Below are positions 1-3,635 of a stretch of DNA of 5,341 nt, piece after piece. Position 1 is the first letter of the stretch. Each line of letters starts with the position of its first letter. The stretch spans positions 1 to 5,341 of the forward strand of contig MFQD01000003.1 in the NCBI GenBank assembly GCA_001782975.1. Direction: 5' to 3'. Source of the stretch: Candidatus Magasanikbacteria bacterium RIFCSPHIGHO2_02_FULL_50_9b. GTDB taxonomy: Bacteria; Patescibacteriota; Patescibacteriia; Magasanikbacterales; 2-02-FULL-50-9b. A program made the translations under genes and the position numbers. Under the pieces are notes generated by a model. It was not told the DNA's origin and did no database searches. It saw only the letters and a program-made list of their open reading frames with translations.

Positions 1-1
1 C

Positions 2-172
2 ATGCGTTATGAACGCATTCCGGTTTTCATGTATCGCTATTGGTTTTTGTTTCTCGCCATTGGTGCGGCCGTTTGGATCATACGCGTGCGTCGCTACGCA
101 CTGCATCGCCGTGAAAAATTAGAACAAGAAACGCGTGCGTACCACACAAAAGAAAAATATTTGCAGCAGTAG
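2..172 (+). CDS. Small basic single-pass membrane protein (start may lie outside window)
   Basis: The frame is open from base 2 to the TAG at 170-172. If the ATG at base 2 is the true start the protein has 56 residues, but the window begins one base earlier, so it may be the C-terminal end of something longer. Residues about 13-27 (from YWFLFLAIG to the following WII) form one hydrophobic membrane segment. A strongly basic stretch follows (RVRRYALHRREK), then a charged, helix-prone tail ending in LQQ. By the positive-inside rule the C-terminal tail should be cytoplasmic. I do not recognise the family and propose no function. It ends 6 bp before yraN, so the two are probably co-transcribed. 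No catalytic motif is visible. Confidence is moderate that it is coding and low that the start is correct. Confidence 0.5.
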   Translation: MRYERIPVFMYRYWFLFLAIGAAVWIIRVRRYALHRREKLEQETRAYHTKEKYLQQ

Positions 173-178
173 AGACGT

Positions 179-526
179 ATGCGAGCAAGGGGGGATCGAG
201 GGGAAGAGGCGGCGCGGAGAGTTTTAACACGCGCTGGTTACAAAATCATTTTGAACAATTTTTGTGTTCAAGGTGGGGAGATTGATATCATTGCACGAGC
301 GGCTGACGGCACGGTTGTTTTTGTCGAAGTTAAATTGCGCGCTCGAGAACCGCCGGATCACCGCGCCGTGTTGCCGGCCTCGAAACTACTACATGTTCGC
401 CGCGCGGCACGTTATTATTTATCAGAGCACGCGGTACGGCCAGAACGAATTCGATTTGATCTGTTGTTACTCATAGCGCGTGAGCAGACGGGGAACGCGC
501 GTGTTTTTTGGTATAAAAATCTTTAA
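179..526 (+). CDS. yraN: YraN/UPF0102 family nuclease-like protein
   Basis: This 115-residue protein has the usual length and layout of the UPF0102/YraN family, which has a restriction-endonuclease-like fold and no firmly settled cellular role. Seen in the sequence are an N-terminal G-E-E-A-A helix (residues 8-12), the GGEIDIIAR motif with Asp36, and the VFVEVKLR motif with Glu50 and Lys52. Together these give the D-(E)xK pattern of PD-(D/E)xK nucleases. A later RFDLL segment (Asp94) is also typical. The segment after the ExK strand, which is usually K-T-R followed by a basic helix, reads KLRAREPPD here and then a basic helix (residues 69-80). The ATG at 179 is 6 bp after the preceding stop. 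No clear Shine-Dalgarno is present. The family call is secure from the motifs; nuclease activity is inferred from the fold. Confidence 0.9.
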   Translation: MRARGDRGEEAARRVLTRAGYKIILNNFCVQGGEIDIIARAADGTVVFVEVKLRAREPPDHRAVLPASKLLHVRRAARYYLSEHAVRPERIRFDLLLLIAREQTGNARVFWYKNL

Positions 527-547
527 TTTTGTGTCAGCCTGAAATGG

Positions 548-576
548 TTGACAAATTTTGAAATATCTGTTATTAT
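548..576 (+). promoter_or_regulatory. Near-consensus sigma70-type promoter with extended -10
   Basis: A perfect -35 box TTGACA (548-553) is followed by a 17-bp spacer and a -10 box TATTAT (571-576, 5 of 6 matches to TATAAT). TGT (568-570) before the -10 supplies the extended -10 TGn. Transcription should start near 583, giving a leader of about 28 nt before the GTG at 611. This is the strongest promoter match in the window. Confidence 0.85.
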
Positions 577-600
577 TTCTTGTTCACACACCAAACAGAC

Positions 601-606
601 GGAGGA
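601..606 (+). promoter_or_regulatory. Shine-Dalgarno that fixes the GTG start at 611
   Basis: GGAGGA lies 4 bp before GTG 611. It is the only strong ribosome binding site found ahead of a gene in this window, and it decides the start of the following gene. Confidence 0.8.
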
Positions 607-610
607 TATC

Positions 611-985
611 GTGGACTACATTGGTTGGATCCTTGGTAAGACGATGAGTGTGATTGTGATGTGGCTGATGCTCGGCATCATTCTCGCGTTCATGAGCGCG
701 CTCCCTATCACGAGCTTTGTCGGCAAACCGTTTTTGGGCTTCTGGAAAAGTGCGACCCAAGGCGCCGTGACCGTGGTCGTGCATTGGTTGCAGCAGATCG
801 TGGCGCGCGTACTGCGGTTTGTGATCAATCTGTTCGTAACGGCTGCGCGGTATCTTATCTGGGTGATTCACTACGCGATCGCCTACCGCATGCACCGCCC
901 GCTGCCTGCCGCGCCCGGTTGGGTCAACGTTTTCCCGCCGCCGCCGCGTCGAGGGCGCAGGAACGGACATGGCCACGGGCATTGA
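611..985 (+). CDS. Orphan membrane protein with proline/arginine/Gly-His tail
   Basis: The gene encodes 124 residues from GTG 611. I chose this start because the Shine-Dalgarno is at 601-606 and the promoter at 548-576; the in-frame TTG at 548 is the first base of the -35 box and cannot be in the mRNA. Residues about 12-34 (MSVIVMWLMLGIILAF and onward) form a clear membrane helix. Residues about 50-90 form a long hydrophobic, amphipathic segment with regularly spaced His/Arg (VVVHWLQQIVARVLRF and onward), which is either one or two further membrane helices or a surface-lying helix. The tail changes character: FPPPPRRGRR followed by three Gly-His pairs, which is basic and could bind metal or nucleic acid. 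I do not recognise a family. It has its own strong promoter and terminator, so it is probably a monocistronic, well-expressed gene. No enzyme motif is visible. Confidence 0.75.
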   Translation: MDYIGWILGKTMSVIVMWLMLGIILAFMSALPITSFVGKPFLGFWKSATQGAVTVVVHWLQQIVARVLRFVINLFVTAARYLIWVIHYAIAYRMHRPLPAAPGWVNVFPPPPRRGRRNGHGHGH

Positions 986-1028
986 ACGCACAAGATTTGT
1001 TCGAGAAGATGAGGCGCAACCAGCCTCG

Positions 1029-1071
1029 ACTCGCCACGCATGCCCTGAAAGGTATACTGGCGAGTTTTTTT
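1029..1071 (+). terminator. Intrinsic terminator after the orphan membrane protein
   Basis: ACTCGCCA (1029-1036) pairs perfectly with TGGCGAGT (1058-1065), and a T-run covers 1065-1071. The 21-nt loop can fold further (CC 1044-1045 with GG 1051-1052 around TGAAA). A smaller hairpin, GAGGC 1011-1015 with GCCTC 1023-1027, lies just upstream. It lies 44 bp after the stop codon. Confidence 0.7.
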
Positions 1072-1102
1072 GTTTTATAGTAGTATGCACGTTGCTCACT
1101 TC

Positions 1103-1149
1103 GGGCAGTTAGCAACGTCGCACGCAATGCGTGCTCGTTGCTTCGGCCC
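1103..1149 (+). other. Long imperfect hairpin A upstream of tRNA-Val
   Basis: Three stem blocks stack in register. GGGC (1103-1106) pairs with GCCC (1146-1149), AGCAACG (1111-1117) with CGTTGCT (1136-1142), and GCACGC (1120-1125) with GCGTGC (1129-1134) around an AAT loop. That makes 17 pairs with small internal loops. AGCAACGT (1111-1118) can instead pair with ACGTTGCT (1089-1096), so two mutually exclusive folds exist. No T-run follows, so it is not a terminator. Its role is unknown; it could be a structured RNA or a tRNA leader. Confidence 0.6.
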
Positions 1150-1200
1150 TCGCTCGGAAATAAATCAGAACGCGAGCGTTCGATTTACTTCCTCGCTCGG
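1148..1200 (+). repeat. 10-bp direct repeat flanking hairpin B
   Basis: CCTCGCTCGG occurs at 1148-1157 and 1191-1200. The second copy runs into the first two bases of the tRNA. The core TCGCTCG appears a third time inside the tRNA anticodon arm (1227-1233). Its complement CGAGCG lies in the loop and stem of hairpin B (1173-1178). Confidence 0.75.
1156..1192 (+). other. Hairpin B immediately before tRNA-Val
   Basis: GGAA (1156-1159) pairs with TTCC (1189-1192), TAAATC (1161-1166) with GATTTA (1182-1187), and GAACG (1168-1172) with CGTTC (1177-1181). The loop is CGAG, with one A/C mismatch and one bulged A, for 15 pairs in total. It ends 6 bp before the tRNA. No T-run follows. It may shape 5' processing of the precursor or be a palindromic repeat unit; the sequence alone does not decide. 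Confidence 0.6.
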
Positions 1201-1275
1201 GCAGTTAGCTCAGTTGGTTAGAGCGTTCGCTCGACATGCGAAAGGTCACAGGTTCGAACCCTGTACTGCCCACCA
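1199..1275 (+). tRNA. tRNA-Val(GAC) with encoded CCA and unusual C33
   Basis: All arms fold without mismatch. The acceptor is 1199-1205 with 1265-1271, the D stem 1208-1211 with 1221-1224, the anticodon stem 1226-1230 with 1238-1242, and the T stem 1248-1252 with 1260-1264 around TTCGAAC. The tRNA ends in A73 and an encoded CCA (1273-1275). The seven-base anticodon loop (1231-1237) reads TCGACAT, which puts GAC at 1233-1235 and reads the valine codons GUC and GUU. The variable loop AGGTC and the overall pattern resemble typical bacterial tRNA-Val(GAC), whose loop usually reads TTGACAT. Position 33, almost always U, is C here (base 1232). The gene has its own terminator. I see no convincing promoter: TTGCTT 1138-1143 with TAAATC 1161-1166 is a weak 17-bp-spaced candidate inside the hairpins. 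Confidence 0.95.
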
Positions 1276-1280
1276 AAAAA

Positions 1281-1303
1281 ATCCACGCACAGTGGATTTT
1301 TTT
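1281..1303 (+). terminator. Intrinsic terminator of tRNA-Val
   Basis: ATCCAC (1281-1286) pairs with GTGGAT (1292-1297) around GCACA. The A-run before it (1275-1281) extends the stem by pairing with the T-run at 1297-1303. It begins directly after the CCA end. The A/T symmetry means it could also work on the opposite strand. Confidence 0.8.
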
Positions 1304-1332
1304 CATGCAAAGGTGTATGCTGTTCCACAAGT

Positions 1333-1416
1333 ATGAATCAGCAGACTGTTCAGGCATTGATCAGCATTGGATTCATCGCACGCGTGAGCGGCCGGCTTTG
1401 GAGCCGGTTTTTTTAA
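1333..1416 (+). other. Possible 27-codon leader reading frame before pyrG
   Basis: ATG 1333 opens a 27-codon frame that runs through the pyrG-proximal hairpin and stops at TAA 1414-1416, 6 bp before the pyrG ATG. The peptide begins MNQQTVQALISIGFIAR and ends RLWSRFF, a hydrophobic-basic composition. There is no Shine-Dalgarno and the frame is short enough to occur by chance. Its position over the terminator stem is what makes it worth recording as a possible leader peptide. Confidence 0.2.
1392..1414 (+). terminator. Terminator-like hairpin just upstream of pyrG (possible attenuator)
   Basis: CCGGCT (1392-1397) pairs with AGCCGG (1402-1407) around TTGG, followed by seven T (1408-1414). The hairpin ends 8 bp before the pyrG ATG. 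The tRNA already has a terminator at 1281-1303, so a second one here would act on transcripts heading into pyrG. ATGAATC (1333-1339) and GATTCAT (1370-1376) form another inverted repeat upstream. No promoter with both boxes is visible in 1304-1391. TTTAAT (1412-1417) is a 5/6 -10 match that would give a leaderless pyrG mRNA, but it has no -35. Confidence 0.65.
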
Positions 1417-1422
1417 TTTTGT

Positions 1423-3069
1423 ATGAAATATATTTTTGTCACGGGCGGTGTCATGTCAGGTGTGGGAAAGGGTGCAATCACGTCTTCGATTGGCGCGCTG
1501 CTGAAAGCAAAAGGTTTCACCGTCACTGCGGTGAAAATCGATCCATACATTAATGTTGATGCGGGCACGATGAACCCAACTGAGCACGGCGAGGTATTTG
1601 TGACTGTTGATGGCGACGAAACAGATCAGGACATTGGCAACTATGAACGTTTTTTAAACACGAACATCACGAGCGTGAATTACATGACCACTGGTCGGGT
1701 GTATCTGTCAGTCATCGAGCGCGAGCGCGCGATGGGGTACAAAGGGAAATGTGTTGAAGTTGTACCTGATGTGCCAAACGAAGTGGTGCGTCGAATTGAG
1801 ACAGCGGGGAAAAAAGCAAAAGCTGATATTGTGCTGATTGAAATCGGCGGTACGGTCGGCGAATATCAAAATATTTTGTTTCTCGAAGCAGTGCGCATGA
1901 TGAAGTTGCGCGCGCCGCGCGATGTGGCGACAGTACTCGTGAGCTATTTACCGATACCAAGCAAAATTGGCGAAATGAAAACAAAGCCAACGCAATATGC
2001 TGTGCGCACCTTAAACAGCGCCGGTATTCAGCCTGACCTCATTGCCTGTCGCGCAGAGATTGTAGTTGACAGTGTGCGACGACAAAAAATCGGTGCCAAT
2101 TGTGGTGTGGAAGCAGCAGATGTCATTTCTGCGCCTGATGTCGAGACGATCTACGAAATTCCACTCATCCTCGAATCGCAAAAATGCGCAGAGCGGTTGT
2201 GCAAAAAACTCGGTTTGCGGCACCGCGTAAATCACGTTGAAGCGTGGCGGCGACTCGTGCGTACGATAAAAAATCCGAAACGCGAAATTAAAATTGCGGT
2301 GGTGGGAAAATATTTTGCGCATGGCGATTTCGTACTCGCCGATTCATACATTTCTGTCATTGAAGCGTTGAAACATGCAGCGTGGGCGCAGGGTGCGCGC
2401 GCAAAATTGACGTGGCTGTCGTCGGAGGAATATGAAAAAAATCCGCGTGCGTTGCGTGAACTCTCAACGTTCGACGGCGTGGTGGTACCGGGCGGATTCG
2501 GTGGTCGCGGATTTGAAGGCAACATTGCGGCGATCAAATATGTGCGCGAACATAAAATTCCGTATTTTGGTTTATGCTTTGGTTTGCAAATGGCAGTCAT
2601 TGAATTTGCGCGGCATGTGTGTGGCATCAAAAAAGCACACACGCTCGAAGTGGATCCGCAGACGCCAGATCCGATCATTCATTTTATGCCCGGTCAGCAG
2701 GAAAAAATTGCGCATAAAAAATATGGCGCCACGATGCGGCTCGGCGCATACCGCTGCAAAATCGCGCGAGGAACCATTGCGCGAAAAGCATACGGTCAGG
2801 AACTGATCAGCGAACGCCACCGCCATCGATACGAGGTGAATGATGCCTATCGCGACGTGCTGCAAAAAAATGGTCTCGTGTTGTCGGGCGTGAATCCAGA
2901 ACTGAATCTTGTTGAAATTATCGAATTGCCGCGCGCGAAGCATCCATTTTTTATTGGCGTGCAATTTCATCCTGAATTTCAATCTCGGCCAATGCAGCCG
3001 CATCCGTTGTTTAAGGAATTTGTGAAAGCCTGTCTAAAAAATAGTGCTCTCGTCGGCAGCGTGCTATAA
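1423..3069 (+). CDS. pyrG: CTP synthase
   Basis: The 548-residue product matches the usual length (about 535-550). The enzyme makes CTP from UTP, ATP and glutamine, the last step of de novo pyrimidine nucleotide synthesis, in the cytoplasm. The N-terminal synthase domain (about 1-265) shows YIFVTGGVMSGVGKG with P-loop Lys16, then DPYINVDAGTMNPTEHGEVF, the DGDETDQD metal/nucleotide segment, EIGGTVGE, and the UTP-site KTKPTQ (186-191). The C-terminal class I glutamine amidotransferase domain (from about 287) shows VPGGFGGRGFEG, nucleophile Cys385 in GLCFGLQ, ERHRHRYEVN, and His516/Glu518 in FHPEF. All catalytic residues are present, so it should be active. One small departure is YGATMRLG where GGTMRLG is common. 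The ATG at 1423 opens directly on the conserved N-terminus and has no Shine-Dalgarno. The hairpin at 1392-1414 may regulate it. Its stop overlaps the next gene's promoter. Confidence 0.98.
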   Translation: MKYIFVTGGVMSGVGKGAITSSIGALLKAKGFTVTAVKIDPYINVDAGTMNPTEHGEVFVTVDGDETDQDIGNYERFLNTNITSVNYMTTGRVYLSVIERERAMGYKGKCVEVVPDVPNEVVRRIETAGKKAKADIVLIEIGGTVGEYQNILFLEAVRMMKLRAPRDVATVLVSYLPIPSKIGEMKTKPTQYAVRTLNSAGIQPDLIACRAEIVVDSVRRQKIGANCGVEAADVISAPDVETIYEIPLILESQKCAERLCKKLGLRHRVNHVEAWRRLVRTIKNPKREIKIAVVGKYFAHGDFVLADSYISVIEALKHAAWAQGARAKLTWLSSEEYEKNPRALRELSTFDGVVVPGGFGGRGFEGNIAAIKYVREHKIPYFGLCFGLQMAVIEFARHVCGIKKAHTLEVDPQTPDPIIHFMPGQQEKIAHKKYGATMRLGAYRCKIARGTIARKAYGQELISERHRHRYEVNDAYRDVLQKNGLVLSGVNPELNLVEIIELPRAKHPFFIGVQFHPEFQSRPMQPHPLFKEFVKACLKNSALVGSVL

Positions 3070-3070
3070 T
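3062..3070 (+). promoter_or_regulatory. Extended -10 promoter overlapping the pyrG stop
   Basis: TGCTATAAT is a perfect TGn-TATAAT extended -10, with the pyrG TAA (3067-3069) inside it. No -35 is recognisable 17 bp upstream (TAGTGC), which extended -10 promoters can tolerate. Transcription would start near 3077, only about 4 nt before ATG 3081, giving a nearly leaderless mRNA. Confidence 0.6.
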
Positions 3071-3080
3071 TTTAACCACT

Positions 3081-3557
3081 ATGCCAGACTTTGAAAAAAG
3101 CGGGAAGCCAGAAAATATTTCTGATGTCAGTCAACTTGTTGAAGCGTCGAAACAGGAACTGGGCAAGTTGATCACAACGCGCGACACGCTCGCATCTCGC
3201 ATTGCAAAGGCCCCCGAAGGAGTACGGGCTGCGATGCAGTCTTCTATTGACGGGCTTACGGCGCGCATTGCGAAACAGGAGGCGATGTTACAGCAGTTTG
3301 AGAAGCCTGCTGCCAACAGTGAATCAGTTGCCGCTCAACTCACCGGAACTGCCCAGCGGGATCGCGTCGCAGCTGCGTTGCGTCGGCCGTCAATCATTGT
3401 GAGTCCAGAGGTTCTTGTGGCCGGCCAACAAGCACAGATGGCAGCGGATCAGGCTCGAATAGATCAGGAGTATAACGCACAATCAGCAGCTGACAAAACA
3501 TTCTACGGCCAAGTCTCAACACCAAAACCTTCGACAGATCTGCAACGGGCCGCATGA
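3081..3557 (+). CDS. Orphan soluble coiled-coil protein
   Basis: This 158-residue protein is of no family I recognise. It has no signal peptide and no membrane segment. Residues about 14-75 are helical with coiled-coil character: a first helix from DVSQLVEASKQELGKL to the AKAPEG break near residue 43, then a second running to LQQFEK near 75. The arrangement suggests a helical hairpin. The rest (76-158) is rich in Ala, Gln and Ser, with a short RRPSIIVSPEVL segment (about 102-113) and another helix-prone stretch (about 115-137); the end is probably disordered. The ATG at 3081 lies 11 bp after the pyrG stop and has no Shine-Dalgarno. An extended -10 promoter at 3062-3070 could give it a nearly leaderless transcript. 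Pairing with pyrG is positional only and implies no functional link. Coding is likely from the coherent helical pattern. Confidence 0.7.
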   Translation: MPDFEKSGKPENISDVSQLVEASKQELGKLITTRDTLASRIAKAPEGVRAAMQSSIDGLTARIAKQEAMLQQFEKPAANSESVAAQLTGTAQRDRVAAALRRPSIIVSPEVLVAGQQAQMAADQARIDQEYNAQSAADKTFYGQVSTPKPSTDLQRAA

Positions 3558-3560
3558 TGT

Positions 3561-3589
3561 TTGACAAAAACGCGGCGCTTTGATAGTCT
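3561..3589 (+). promoter_or_regulatory. Promoter ahead of nusA
   Basis: A perfect -35 TTGACA (3561-3566) starts 3 bp after the TGA stop of the preceding gene. A 17-bp spacer leads to TAGTCT (3584-3589), a weak -10 with 3 of 6 matches. TATATT (3589-3594) is a better -10 by sequence but sits 22 bp away. Transcription would begin around 3596-3601, inside the repeat described next, and leave a leader of about 35-40 nt. Confidence 0.6.
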
Positions 3590-3592
3590 ATA

Positions 3593-3615
3593 TTCAGACT
3601 AGTCTTCAGACTAGT
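3593..3615 (+). repeat. Tandem 12-bp repeat at the nusA transcription start
   Basis: TTCAGACTAGT occurs at 3593-3603 and 3605-3615, separated by one C. The unit contains the palindrome ACTAGT, and AGACTAGTCT (3596-3605) is a perfect 10-bp palindrome. A further half-unit TAGTCT forms the -10 (3584-3589). The pattern fits either an operator or an RNA hairpin. Confidence 0.8.
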
Positions 3616-3625
3616 TCATTTTTTT
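3598..3625 (+). terminator. Hairpin with T-run in the nusA leader (terminator or attenuator)
   Basis: ACTAGTC (3598-3604) pairs with GACTAGT (3609-3615) around TTCA. TCA and seven T (3619-3625) follow, 10 bp before the nusA ATG. It could end transcripts of the preceding gene, act early on nusA transcripts, or cap the 5' end of the mRNA. The 3-base gap before the T-run weakens the terminator reading. Confidence 0.45.
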
Positions 3626-3635
3626 CTTAAACCCT

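Larger units (their letters stand above)
1101..1209 (+). repeat. 13-bp direct repeat of the tRNA-Val 5' end
   Basis: TCGGGCAGTTAGC occurs at 1101-1113 and again at 1197-1209, where it spans the first 11 bases of the tRNA plus two upstream bases. The upstream copy holds the complete 5' acceptor strand GGGCAGT (1103-1109) and the start of the D arm. Similarity stops abruptly after the 13 bases, so this is not a full second tRNA. Confidence 0.8.

Noticed and set aside
548..610. Extra 21 codons upstream of GTG 611
   Set aside because: They cover the -35, spacer, -10 and Shine-Dalgarno, so they would not be in the mRNA.
661..1080. 139-codon plus-strand frame
   Set aside because: It is an out-of-frame shadow of the 611-985 gene, Arg-rich from GC-rich codons, with no start signal.
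584..1099. 171-codon reading frame on the minus strand
   Set aside because: It is antisense to the promoter, gene and terminator at 548-1071. Its product is low-complexity and Arg/His-rich, without a family pattern, and it has no promoter or ribosome site.
1101..1149. A second, degraded tRNA gene
   Set aside because: Only the first 11 tRNA bases match. No anticodon arm, T-loop or CCA follows, and the segment folds as one long hairpin instead.
1199..1275. tRNA as a phage or island attachment site
   Set aside because: The repeat involves the 5' end of the tRNA rather than the usual 3' end, and no integrase or mobile gene is nearby.
1304..1422. Bacillus-type pyrG control by reiterative G addition
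   Set aside because: There is no identifiable start at GGGC and no pyrimidine run in the hairpin's 5' strand for added Gs to pair with.
1070..1553. Plus-strand frames at 1070-1336 and 1236-1553
   Set aside because: They run through tRNA-Val, terminators and the start of pyrG in another frame, and the peptides have no recognisable pattern.
2232..3003. Long minus-strand frames within pyrG
   Set aside because: pyrG is intact and conserved over this whole stretch; these are antisense shadows.
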